Shown here piece by piece: positions 1-9,635 of a DNA stretch of 51,084 bases (its first letter is position 1; the number at the start of each line of letters is the position of its first letter). The translations under genes were made by a program, and so were the position numbers. The notes beneath the pieces are model-generated. The model was not told where the DNA came from. It ran no database searches and saw nothing but the letters and a program-made list of their open reading frames with translations. The stretch spans positions 502 to 51,585 of the forward strand of contig MHDY01000230.1 in the NCBI GenBank assembly GCA_001803705.1. The letters are read 5' to 3'. This stretch comes from Nitrospirae bacterium GWC2_56_14 (GTDB lineage: Bacteria; Nitrospirota; UBA9217).

Positions 1-261
1 CTCGATGATCTTTCGGCCAAGATCAATAATTTCCAGTCCACGCTGCAGAAAGAAAACATTGTCGAAGGCGGATGGACCGGGTTTAACAAGATGCACGACC
101 GCTATCTGTACCGCAAGGCAAACTATGCGGAAGCGGATGCTCAACCGATAGAACAGGACGAGGCGCGCGAAAATAATAAAGCCGCTGCCGCTTCAGGACC
201 GAAAAACGAGCAGCGCGCAACACGGAGCGGACCGCCGCCCTCGGAAAAACTGCCGCTTTGA
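1..261 (+). CDS. 3' end of an unrecognised protein (partial)
   Basis: Frame 1 is open from the first base to a TGA at 259-261, giving the last 86 residues of a protein whose start lies outside the window. The visible part has an amphipathic segment followed by a tyrosine-rich stretch (YLYRKANY) and a polar, Pro/Gln/Glu/Ala-rich tail with no domain I recognise. It ends 39 bases before ftsY on the same strand, so it may be co-transcribed with it. In other genomes smc often sits here, but this tail does not resemble the SMC C-terminal ATPase half, so I assign no function. Confidence 0.6.
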   Translation, partial: LDDLSAKINNFQSTLQKENIVEGGWTGFNKMHDRYLYRKANYAEADAQPIEQDEARENNKAAAASGPKNEQRATRSGPPPSEKLPL

Positions 262-300
262 TCTGGAACGGCATCGGTCATTCTCTGATAAGGGGTTCTT

Positions 301-1206
301 ATGCTGGGTGTATTTAAAAGTCTGAGCGACGGACTGGCAAAGACCAGAAAAAATATTGCGGACAAGCTCGGTACGCTCATCCTCGGCCGGAAGATCGATG
401 AGACGTTTCTCGAAGAACTGGAAGAAGCGCTGATCGCATCGGACGTGGGGGTTGAGACCACCTCCTTTGTGCTGAAGGACCTGACGGAGCGGTTCAAACG
501 CAGTGAACTTTCAACACCGGACGAGGTGCGGGCGCGCCTTAAACATCTTCTCCTTGGGATCCTCGCATCGACAACGTCGAAGTTCGTGGTTACTGCCACA
601 CCGTCGGTGGTCCTCGTGATCGGCGTGAACGGCACGGGTAAGACCACCACGATCGGCAAACTGGCGCATCGCCTGCAATCGCAGGGCAAACAGGTGATGC
701 TGGCCGCAGGAGATACCTTTCGGGCCGCAGCGTCGGAACAACTGTCCATTTGGGGAGAACGGGCGGGCATTCCGGTGATCAAACATCAGGAGGGCGCCGA
801 TCCGAGCGCGGTCGTGTTCGATGCAGTTACTGCCGCCAAGGCCAGGGCCGCGGATGTGCTCATCGTGGACACGGCCGGAAGACTGCATACAAAATCGAAC
901 CTTATGGACGAGCTCAAAAAAGTGAAGCGGATCGTATCTCGCGAGCTGCCGGGCGCGCCCCATGAGACCCTGCTGGTCCTGGACGGCAATACGGGCCAGA
1001 ACGCCCTGGTCCAGGCCAGGATGTTCCACGAAGCGATCGGCGTTACCGGCATCGTGCTGACCAAGCTCGACGGCACGTCGAAAGGCGGCATTGTCTTTGC
1101 CATTAATAAGGAACTGGGGATCCCGGTCAAGTTCGTGGGCATCGGCGAGGCGATTGAAGACCTGCGTGAGTTCGAACCGAAGGAGTTTGTGGACGCGCTG
1201 CTGTAA
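301..1206 (+). CDS. ftsY: Signal recognition particle receptor FtsY
   Basis: FtsY is the GTPase receptor that docks ribosome-SRP complexes at the inner membrane for co-translational insertion. The 301-residue protein has the helical N domain (about 1-90) and the G domain. Visible motifs are the P-loop GVNGTGKT (108-115), the conserved AAGDTFRAAA block (about 135-144), DTAGR (190-194) and TKLDG (254-258). The long acidic A domain of E. coli FtsY is missing, as in many bacteria with a minimal receptor. An AAGGGG ribosome site lies a few bases upstream of the ATG. zapA follows after 68 bases. Confidence 0.97.
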   Translation: MLGVFKSLSDGLAKTRKNIADKLGTLILGRKIDETFLEELEEALIASDVGVETTSFVLKDLTERFKRSELSTPDEVRARLKHLLLGILASTTSKFVVTATPSVVLVIGVNGTGKTTTIGKLAHRLQSQGKQVMLAAGDTFRAAASEQLSIWGERAGIPVIKHQEGADPSAVVFDAVTAAKARAADVLIVDTAGRLHTKSNLMDELKKVKRIVSRELPGAPHETLLVLDGNTGQNALVQARMFHEAIGVTGIVLTKLDGTSKGGIVFAINKELGIPVKFVGIGEAIEDLREFEPKEFVDALL

Positions 1207-1274
1207 GAACAGACACCAAATTACCAATCGCAGATCACCAATAAATACCAGGCACCAGGCATTGGGTGAATAGT

Positions 1275-1556
1275 ATGCAAAGCGTACAGGTGGAAATACT
1301 CGGCCAGGTATACAGCATCAAGGGCATGGAAGATCATGCGTATATCAGGGAACTTGCCGCTTTTTGCGACGCGAAAATGAGGGAGGTGCAAAAGGCGACC
1401 GGCACGTCCGATGCGCATCGGGTCGCGATCCTGGCTGCGCTTACCATTTCGGACGAACTGTTTCGCCTGCGAAGACAGTACCAGTCGCTTGAAGTTTCAG
1501 TGGAGCGGTCGGCGACTCGTTTACTGGAGATCACCGGGCCGGATGAAGGTGCCTGA
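1275..1556 (+). CDS. zapA: Cell division protein ZapA
   Basis: ZapA is a small cytoplasmic protein that bundles FtsZ and stabilises the Z-ring. The protein begins QVEILGQVYSIKG, the usual beta-strand start of the family (VxIxGxxYxIxG), and continues into the long C-terminal helix of the dimer coiled coil. I chose the ATG at 1275 because a GGGTGA element sits five bases upstream. A GTG at 1266 would add three residues. The gene lies directly upstream of a 6S RNA, the same order as zapA-ssrS in many proteobacteria, which supports both calls. Confidence 0.88.
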   Translation: MQSVQVEILGQVYSIKGMEDHAYIRELAAFCDAKMREVQKATGTSDAHRVAILAALTISDELFRLRRQYQSLEVSVERSATRLLEITGPDEGA

Positions 1557-1667
1557 CCGCTCATGGTCAGGGTATTTATGGGGTATCCTTACCGTGTATT
1601 TACGCGTAACCGTCTGAAGAAAAACAGCATTATCCTTTCTGCCGCAAAACCAAATATTATTTTATTC

Positions 1668-1696
1668 TTGCCATTTTTTTTCTATTCTGGTATATA
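1668..1696 (+). promoter_or_regulatory. Sigma-70 promoter of the 6S RNA
   Basis: TTGCCA (1668-1673), a 17-base spacer and TATATA (1691-1696) form a good housekeeping promoter. The predicted start near 1703 falls about 12 bases before the 5' arm of the 6S terminal stem, so promoter and RNA fit each other. Confidence 0.75.
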
Positions 1697-1702
1697 AATA
1701 AC

Positions 1703-1892
1703 AGACATATGAATCCCCTGCTTTGCGCGTGATGGGTAAACTTGTTCCTCGTGAAAAGAATAAAACGGGAGCTTACCTCGGAGCGTGTGTGCATGCCCAG
1801 ACAAGACTGGGAAGCCTGATCGAGCCGACAGGGCGCCCACCTGGTTACGACCAGGAATCAAGTTAATCTGCACGGCAAAAGCGGGGGTTTTT
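1703..1892 (+). ncRNA. ssrS: 6S RNA (regulator of sigma-70 RNA polymerase)
   Basis: 6S RNA folds into a long hairpin with a central bubble that mimics an open promoter and traps housekeeping RNA polymerase in stationary phase. The ends can pair: CCCCTGCTTTGCGCGTG (1715-1731) faces CACGGCAAAAGCGGGGG (1871-1887), followed by a short T-run. Inside is a block like the conserved E. coli 6S segment: a GTGCATGCCCAG hairpin arm, then CTGGGAAGCCT (near 1791-1819), and a CCTGGTTACGACCAGG hairpin near 1841-1856. Position after zapA and length (about 190 nt) fit the family. The exact ends are inferred. Confidence 0.85.
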
Positions 1893-2309
1893 AAAAGTTA
1901 TTCTTTCGTGTTAATCAGCGCCTGAAAGGACCGGTAAGTAAGGAAGGCTCCGGCGCTTGTGATAGTCACGCACCAGCGGATAAAGCGGGATGCAATATGC
2001 CGGGTGAATTCCGGCGTTTTGAGCCTGCGAAGACATTTCAACTGCACCAGATCGCATTGCCAGTTCAAGGAAACGATATTACGAAACGTGGGATCACTAA
2101 TACATACATATAGTTATGCAAAGGCTGTCCTGACAGACAACTCTCCAGGATGCGTTACGTATATCCAGCGGAAGGTTGCTTCTCGTAGGAATTATCACGC
2201 AGCATCGCCTTTGCCGGCTCATATCCCCTGTCCCGTACGATCCTGATCCTGGCACGGTCCGGTCTCCGCCTCTATCACTTGCCCGCGTAAGCCCTCCTGA
2301 AACAACACG
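1893..2309 (+). other. Gene-free stretch between 6S RNA and rarA
   Basis: No convincing coding region, tRNA or repeat was seen in these 417 bases. A small GC hairpin, GCCGG (1999-2003) with CCGGC (2011-2015), is followed by GTTTT and could be a weak terminator. The 5-formyltetrahydrofolate cyclo-ligase gene that often follows 6S RNA elsewhere is absent. Confidence 0.5.
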
Positions 2310-3646
2310 GTGGGCCTTAAGAACTCCTCAAAAAAAATAGAATCTGTCACGGCTGATCTCGAGCAGTCAAGGGCACCGCTTGCCTGGAGAATGCGGCCCC
2401 GCGACCTTTCCGAGTACGTGGGGCAGGACCATATTCTCGGCCAGGGCAAGCTTCTGCGCCGGGCCATCGAGGCCGACCGGCTCATGTCGCTCATCCTCTA
2501 TGGACCTCCCGGAGCAGGCAAGACCGCGCTTGCCCATCTGATCGCAGAGCGGAGCCAGGCCCGCTTCGTGTCCCTCAATGCCGTTACCGCGGGCGTCGCG
2601 GACATCCGGCGGGTGGCGCAGGAAGCTTCGCTTGAGCATGGCCAGAGCAGCAAGCGTACGATCCTCTTTATCGACGAGATCCACCGGTTCACGCGCGTCC
2701 AGCAGGACGCGCTGCTGCCCGATGTGGAACGGGGCATAATCACGCTCATCGGCGCGTCAACGGCAAATCCTTTTTTTGCGATCATCCCGGCACTCTCCTC
2801 CCGCTCCCAGATCTTCGAGTTCAAGCCCCTGAAGGACGATGATATTCAAGCCATCATCACGCGCGCCCTGGGCGATGCGGAGCGGGGACTGGGAAAACTG
2901 TCCGTGAACCTGACGCCCGAAGCCCTGGGCCTGCTCGTTGCCCGGGCGAACGGCGACGCCCGTCGCGCGCTCAACGCGCTCGAACTGGGCGTGCTTTCCA
3001 CCGCGCCGGGCCCGGACGGGACGGTCCTGTACGATCTCCTGACGGCAGAGGAGTCCATCCAGCAAAAGGCGCTCGCCTATGATGAGGACGAGCATTACGA
3101 TACCATATCGGCTTTCATTAAAAGCATGCGGGGGAGCGATCCAGACGCAACGCTGTACTGGATGGCCAAGATGCTGTATGCCGGCGAGGACCCGCTGTTC
3201 ATTGCGCGCAGGATCATGATCGCCGCAAGCGAAGATGTAGGGAACGCCGACCCGCGGGCGCTCTTTGTGGCCACCTCCGCATGTCAGGCGCTGGAGCGGA
3301 TCGGCATGCCCGAAGGCCGGCTGCCGCTGGCCCAGGCCGCGCTCTACGTTGCCGCGGCGCCCAAGAGCAATGCCTCCTATCTTGCCATCAACCAGGCGAT
3401 GAAGGACATCGAAAGCGGCGCCCTGCTGCCGGTGCCCGACCACCTGAAGGATGCCCACTACCGGGGAGCAGCGCGGCTCGGCAGGGGCAAAGGATACCAA
3501 TATCCCCATGACCACCCTGGCCACTATGTGGCCCAGGATTACCTCCCGCAGATGCGGGAATACTACCGGCCCACCGAGCAGGGCGAAGAAAAGCGTATCA
3601 AGGAGCGTCTTGCCGGGCTGAAAAAGAGACACCAGGAGGAACGAGC

Positions 3647-3650
<4 letters not shown>
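2310..3650 (+). CDS. rarA: Replication-associated recombination protein RarA (MgsA), AAA+ ATPase
   Basis: RarA is a clamp-loader-like AAA+ ATPase acting at stalled replication forks. The 446-residue length is normal. The family opening PLAWRMRPRDLSEYVGQ (about 23-39) is followed by Walker A GPPGAGKT (65-72), Walker B ILFIDEIH (118-125), the sensor region GASTANPFF (148-156) and the C-terminal tetramerisation part, including EDVGNADPRA. The start is the GTG at 2310. I see no clear ribosome site, but the conserved N-terminal block requires a start upstream of the next ATG at 2391. The stop overlaps the rny start (ATGA), implying coupled translation. Confidence 0.93.
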
Positions 3651-5203
<1,553 letters not shown>

Positions 5204-5210
5204 ATAGTTC

Positions 5211-5290
5211 GAGAAGCCAGGAGACAGGAGTCAGGAGCCAGGAGAGATTTAAACCCTTCTGGCTTCTGGCTTCTGGCTTCTGAGTCCTGG
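5211..5290. repeat. Iterated-motif inverted repeat (CCAGGAG type)
   Basis: The left arm (5212-5246) iterates GCCAGGAG/ACAGGAG/TCAGGAG. The right arm (5256-5290) is its reverse complement, built from tandem CTTCTGG units. RNA from either strand would form a long hairpin. Its right edge abuts the GGAGG ribosome site of ymdB at 5289-5293, so the hairpin could affect ymdB translation. Confidence 0.8.
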
Positions 5291-5297
5291 AGGTTTA

Positions 5298-6077
5298 GTG
5301 AAGGTTCTTTTCATCGGCGATATCATCGGCGAGCCGGGCCGGAAAATGGTGCGGGCCCAGCTTCGCGGGCTCATGGATTTGCACCGTCCGGACCTGGTCA
5401 TCGCCAACGGCGAGAACTCGGCCGGAGGATTCGGCATTACCGCTGATATTGCCGATGAGCTGTTCTTCATGGGGATCGATGTGCTTACCTCGGGCAATCA
5501 TGTCTGGGACAAAAAGGAGATCGAACCCTATCTCAACAAACAGGACCGTCTCATCAGGCCCGCCAACTATCCTTCAGGCAATCCCGGTGTAGGAAGCGTT
5601 GTGGTCTCCACGCCCGGAGCAGGCAAGGCAGCGGTCCTGAACCTGGAAGGACGCGTTTTCATGTCCAACCTGGAAGATCCCTTCCGGTATGCCGAGCGCG
5701 AGATCGAGCGATTGAAAAAAGAAACGCCTGTCGTGATCATCGATTTCCATGCCGAGGCCACGTCTGAAAAGATCGCCCTCGCGTGGCATCTTGACGGCAA
5801 AGCCAGTGCCCTGGTCGGCACCCATACTCATGTTCAGACCGCGGACGAGCGCATCCTGACCAAGGGAACGGCCTTCATTACTGATGTGGGAATGACCGGG
5901 CCTACCGACTCGGTCATCGGTGTGCGGAAGGAACAGGCGATCGCGCGGTTTCTGTACCAGACGCCGCACCGGTTCGAGATCCCCAAGGGGCCGGTCCATC
6001 TGAACGCCGTACTGATCACGATCGATGAAACAACGGGGAAGGCGAACGCCATCGAACGGATCCATATAAAGTCATAG
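5298..6077 (+). CDS. ymdB: YmdB-family metallophosphoesterase (TIGR00282)
   Basis: The family is a dinuclear metal phosphodiesterase; the Bacillus member hydrolyses cyclic nucleotides and affects development. The 259-residue protein has all expected ligands: Asp8 in FIGDIIGEPGR, Glu39-Asn40 in NGENSAGGFG, Asn67-His68 in SGNHVWD, His151 in DFHAEATSEK, and His176/His178 in GTHTHVQTAD. The start is a GTG with GGAGG five bases upstream. It lies 94 bases after rny, separated by an inverted repeat. The in vivo substrate in this organism is unknown. Confidence 0.93.
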   Translation: MKVLFIGDIIGEPGRKMVRAQLRGLMDLHRPDLVIANGENSAGGFGITADIADELFFMGIDVLTSGNHVWDKKEIEPYLNKQDRLIRPANYPSGNPGVGSVVVSTPGAGKAAVLNLEGRVFMSNLEDPFRYAEREIERLKKETPVVIIDFHAEATSEKIALAWHLDGKASALVGTHTHVQTADERILTKGTAFITDVGMTGPTDSVIGVRKEQAIARFLYQTPHRFEIPKGPVHLNAVLITIDETTGKANAIERIHIKS

Positions 6078-6088
6078 AAACCCTTTTG

Positions 6089-6196
6089 TCCGCAGATTTC
6101 GCAGATGGCCGCAGATTTTAAAAAAATAATTCAGGTTTGCCTTTATCTGTGAAATCTGCGTTGCTTAGAAGCGCCTACTTTTGGATTCTGCGGATA
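6089..6196. repeat. Iterated-motif inverted repeat (CGCAGAT type)
   Basis: The left side (6089-6118) iterates CCGCAGATTT/CGCAGATGG/CCGCAGATTTT. The right side holds the complements ATCTGTGAAATCTGCG (6145-6160) and ATTCTGCGGAT (6185-6195). It fills the ymdB-xseA gap. Confidence 0.7.
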
Positions 6197-6252
6197 ATAT
6201 TTTGACCTGATTTTTTTTGAATCTGGGGCCGCGCAGGCCAGACTCCGCAATT

Positions 6253-7443
6253 ATGAAATCTCACATCATCACCGTTACGCAGCTCACCGCGCAGATCAAG
6301 AACCTTCTGGAAGGCTCTTTCCCCGATGTATGGGTCGAAGGGGAGATCTCAAACCTCAGCATTCCCCAGTCGGGGCATTCCTATTTCACGCTAAAGGACC
6401 AGCAAAGCCAGATCCGTGCGGTCCTGTTCCGTTCATCGCAGCGTTTTCTCAAATTTACGCTTCAGCATGGCATCCAGGTGGTCTGTCGCGGAAGGGTGGG
6501 GGTGTACGAGCCGCGGGGAGAATACCAGCTCATCCTCGAATACATCGAACCGAAGGGGGTCGGCGCACTTCAACTTGCCTTCGAGCAGCTCAAGGCAAAA
6601 CTGGAAAAGGAAGGGCTCTTTGACCTGGAACGCAAACGGGAACTTCCGCTTCTGCCGCAGCGCATCGGCATCATCACTTCGCCCACCGGCGCCGCCATCC
6701 GCGACATGCTGCGGGTCATCAAGCGCCGCCATCCGAGAATGCATATTATCATCTATCCCGTTCCCGTGCAGGGGGCGGAGGCCGCTCCCGCTATCGTGGA
6801 GGCACTGCAATACTTCAACCGTGTCGGGAACGTCGATGTGGTGATAACGGGCCGCGGCGGCGGATCTCTGGAGGACCTCTGGGCCTTTAATGAAGAGTCG
6901 GTGGCACGGGCCATCCATGCGTCAACGATCCCGGTCATCTCCGCCGTGGGCCACGAAACGGACTATACGATCTCGGACTTTGTCGCCGATCTGCGCGCTC
7001 CTACGCCCTCGGCTGCAGCCGAGATGGTGGTCGAGAGCGAACACCGGTTCCGTGAGCGTATTGGATCGCTGGAAACCGGGCTCCTGCGGAGCATGCGCCA
7101 ACTGACCGAACAAAGCCGCTCCTCGCTCCGTGAATGCCTGCGGGTGCTCCGGGACCCGCGGCGGATGCTCGAGCAGTACACGCAGCGCGTTGATGAGCTG
7201 ACCAGCAGGCTTGCTCCGGGACTGAACCATCATCTCCGCAAGGACCGTGCCCGGCTGTTGTCATTGGCATCCGCGCTCGATCATTTGAACCCGCTCAGCA
7301 TCCTCTCCCGGGGATACAGCATTACGAAGACGCTCCCGTCCGGCACGATCCTGAAGGACGCTTCCCGGATAAGCCCCGGAGACCTGCTGAGCACCAGGCT
7401 TTATCAGGGAGAGGTTGTTTCCCGCGTGGAAAAGATCACCTGA
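6253..7443 (+). CDS. xseA: Exodeoxyribonuclease VII large subunit
   Basis: Exonuclease VII degrades single-stranded DNA from both ends; XseA is the catalytic subunit. The 396-residue protein opens with the OB-fold (ITVTQLTAQIKNLL, VWVEGEISNL, GHSYFTLKD). The catalytic region follows, with IGIITSPTGAAIRDM, GRGGGSLEDLWAFN and SAVGHETDYTISDFVADLRA. A long helical region and the C-terminal GYSITK segment close it. I chose the ATG at 6253, because the frame extends upstream only with non-conserved residues. The small-subunit gene xseB is separate at 11236, with two unrelated genes between them. Confidence 0.95.
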   Translation: MKSHIITVTQLTAQIKNLLEGSFPDVWVEGEISNLSIPQSGHSYFTLKDQQSQIRAVLFRSSQRFLKFTLQHGIQVVCRGRVGVYEPRGEYQLILEYIEPKGVGALQLAFEQLKAKLEKEGLFDLERKRELPLLPQRIGIITSPTGAAIRDMLRVIKRRHPRMHIIIYPVPVQGAEAAPAIVEALQYFNRVGNVDVVITGRGGGSLEDLWAFNEESVARAIHASTIPVISAVGHETDYTISDFVADLRAPTPSAAAEMVVESEHRFRERIGSLETGLLRSMRQLTEQSRSSLRECLRVLRDPRRMLEQYTQRVDELTSRLAPGLNHHLRKDRARLLSLASALDHLNPLSILSRGYSITKTLPSGTILKDASRISPGDLLSTRLYQGEVVSRVEKIT

Positions 7444-7504
7444 GCGCCGTTCGGCCGTGTTCGCAGAGGCGATTTTACGAAAGGGCTGCATAAGGATTCC
7501 TCTT

Positions 7505-7533
7505 TTGACACTCCTCCCGTCTTATGGTACTCT
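7505..7533 (+). promoter_or_regulatory. Possible sigma-70 promoter for a leaderless transcript
   Basis: A perfect TTGACA (7505-7510) is followed after 17 bases by TACTCT (7528-7533), only half of the -10 consensus. The predicted start would fall at the ATG at 7539, and no Shine-Dalgarno precedes that ATG, so the HEAT-repeat gene may be read from a leaderless mRNA. Confidence 0.4.
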
Positions 7534-7538
7534 AAGCC

Positions 7539-9635
7539 ATGGCAAAAGACGATGCTCATCAAGACGCTCTGTCGCCTGAAATCCAGGAGGTCATGCGAAG
7601 CCTGATCACGGCGATCAGGGCGGTAAAGCTCTATCCTCCCAACAATCCCATCTATTCACAATCCTCAGCAAAGGCCTATGAGCTCCTGGCCCGGTTTCTC
7701 GAGACCGCTCCTGAATACCATGTGGGCGTTCACAAAACCTTTTTTACCTATCACGACACGCCCTTTGGGAAGGACGCTGCTCTCAACAAGGCAATTGCGC
7801 AGGACCTGTTCGCGAAGGAGGTCAGGGAGATCGTTTTCAGCGAGGGAATCGTCAAAGAGGACCTGATGGTCCTCTTGAAGGCGCTGGCCCTCTCATCGGA
7901 AGAAATGGCCATGAAGAGCGGCATCTCGTCGATCCTCTGGGAACAGGGCGCGTCGCATATCAAGGTTGTTGAATCGGGGCTGGACGAAGTCATTGCAACC
8001 AAAGCGGAGCAGGGATGGGACAAAAAACCGCCTGTGGAATCATCCGTCGATGCCGGCGGCAAGTCGCGGGAGAAGAAGGCGTCCCTCTTCGCCGGACGCA
8101 CGCTGGTCCTGGGGACGCTTATGGACGACCCGGAAGGGTTCGGCGCCAGCATGCTCGAGCTTGCCAGGCAGACGCGCGGGGAAAACGAAAGTGTGGAAGA
8201 CCGGCTGTATTCGCTCTATCAGGAGGCGGGACAGAAGATCAGGGAGGAACATCCCGATCAGAGCGACATGCTGTTCGAGGGCCTGGCAAAGTCGGTCCTT
8301 TCTCTGGAACCGCACTTTCGGGAGGGGGTGGTCGCCGGCAAACTGTATGCAGATCTTGATGCCGAGCTTGCCACTGCTCATATTGCCGATGGTGCAGACC
8401 AGGTCCCCAATAAGTTGCAGGAGGTCCAGGCTGGTCGTTTCTCCCATGACTGGAACGTGCAGCATGTGGCAACGCTGCTGAAAAAAACACCGGGAAAAAA
8501 GAGCGCACCTCCCGCTGCTGTGCCCGATCCCGCGGCCTTCGTAGTCACGCCGATCCCCGTGGATATCACCGGGAAGATCGCCCCGGATCTGGCGGCCTAT
8601 ACGCAGGAGGAGATGGAAGCGCTCAAGGCGATGAGCGGGGTCGGCATGGAGGCGGACATTATCCAGGCAGCGGTGCGCACGCTTATTTTCCTGATCCCCC
8701 TCGTAAAAAATCCCCACGGGTCCGCGTCGGAGCAGAAAGAGATCAAACTTTTTTCCGGTGTGATCCGGCAACTGGAGGAATTGCTCGGTTATCTCCAGAA
8801 AAAAAAGGAGTATGAACTTGCCGCGGTCATTATCAGGGCATTTCATTCCACGGTGGACCCTGTCTTCAAGCCGCGCATGACCGAGGCGCTCAAAAAGACC
8901 GCGTCCAAGTCGGCTGTTACCGACATGGTCGCTGAAATGATGAAGCACCCGCCGGGTTCGGCTGAATATAATGCAGCTTATTTCTATCTGCAGACCCTTG
9001 ACCGGGCAGGAACATCGCTGCTGCTGGATCTTCTGGCCGAGGAGGAGGCTCGGGATGTGCGGCTCTTCCTCATCAATATTTTAAAGGAGTTGGGCAAGAA
9101 CCAGGTTGCACTGATCGGCGAGCTGTTGTCCGACCGGCGCTGGTATGTGGTGCGGAACGCGGTGCGTATCCTGGGCGATACCGGCACGGAGCAGGCCATA
9201 GCGTTTCTGCAGAAAGTGGCGGACCATAAGGACGTGCGGATCCGCGAGGAAGTCATCCAGGCGGTGCTCAACATCGGAGGACGAAAGGCGGCCGGCATAC
9301 TGGCGCGGTACCTCAAGGACAAGAATGAGGACATCCGGGTCTCGGCGCTCCGGGGCATCGGCACGCTCCAGGGGCTGGGAGACACGGAGGCGCACTATGT
9401 GATGGGCTATGCGGAGCTGCGCCCGCTCAAACAGCGGGAACAGGAGCATACGCTCGAAACGATCGAGGTTCTGGGCAAAATCGGCGGCAGGGAGACCGCG
9501 GAATTTCTGGCGCGCTACACAAGGGTCCGCTGGTGGAAGCCGCGAAAGCTTCAGGACGAGCTGAGGACCGCGGCGCTTGGCGCCATTGAAGAGATCAACA
9601 GGAGACTGGCCGATGCCGGAAGAGCAGAACGATAG
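7539..9635 (+). CDS. HEAT-repeat protein with an N-terminal domain shared with the next gene
   Basis: This 698-residue soluble protein has no signal peptide. Residues about 10-120 (RSLITAIRAVKLYPPNNPIY onward) form a domain that recurs at the start of the downstream HD protein: a helix, an LYPxxxP motif, and a strand pair around FFTYHDTPFGKD. A charged linker follows. From about 480 to the end come HEAT-type helical repeats, recognisable in VRNAVRILGDTGTEQAI, VRIREEVIQAVLNIGG and IRVSALRGIGTL. HEAT arrays usually mediate protein binding. The stop overlaps the next start by 23 bases, so the two products probably work together. The role is unknown. Confidence 0.75.
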   Translation: MAKDDAHQDALSPEIQEVMRSLITAIRAVKLYPPNNPIYSQSSAKAYELLARFLETAPEYHVGVHKTFFTYHDTPFGKDAALNKAIAQDLFAKEVREIVFSEGIVKEDLMVLLKALALSSEEMAMKSGISSILWEQGASHIKVVESGLDEVIATKAEQGWDKKPPVESSVDAGGKSREKKASLFAGRTLVLGTLMDDPEGFGASMLELARQTRGENESVEDRLYSLYQEAGQKIREEHPDQSDMLFEGLAKSVLSLEPHFREGVVAGKLYADLDAELATAHIADGADQVPNKLQEVQAGRFSHDWNVQHVATLLKKTPGKKSAPPAAVPDPAAFVVTPIPVDITGKIAPDLAAYTQEEMEALKAMSGVGMEADIIQAAVRTLIFLIPLVKNPHGSASEQKEIKLFSGVIRQLEELLGYLQKKKEYELAAVIIRAFHSTVDPVFKPRMTEALKKTASKSAVTDMVAEMMKHPPGSAEYNAAYFYLQTLDRAGTSLLLDLLAEEEARDVRLFLINILKELGKNQVALIGELLSDRRWYVVRNAVRILGDTGTEQAIAFLQKVADHKDVRIREEVIQAVLNIGGRKAAGILARYLKDKNEDIRVSALRGIGTLQGLGDTEAHYVMGYAELRPLKQREQEHTLETIEVLGKIGGRETAEFLARYTRVRWWKPRKLQDELRTAALGAIEEINRRLADAGRAER

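Noticed and set aside
1..261. C-terminus of SMC upstream of ftsY
   Set aside because: Expected from common gene order, but the tail lacks the SMC signature and DALD-type ATPase motifs and is Pro/Gln/Glu-rich.
511..1227. Long antisense open frames opposite ftsY, rarA, rny, dxs, cheA and the cytochromes
   Set aside because: They mirror real genes in GC-rich DNA, have no start signals and show no domain pattern.
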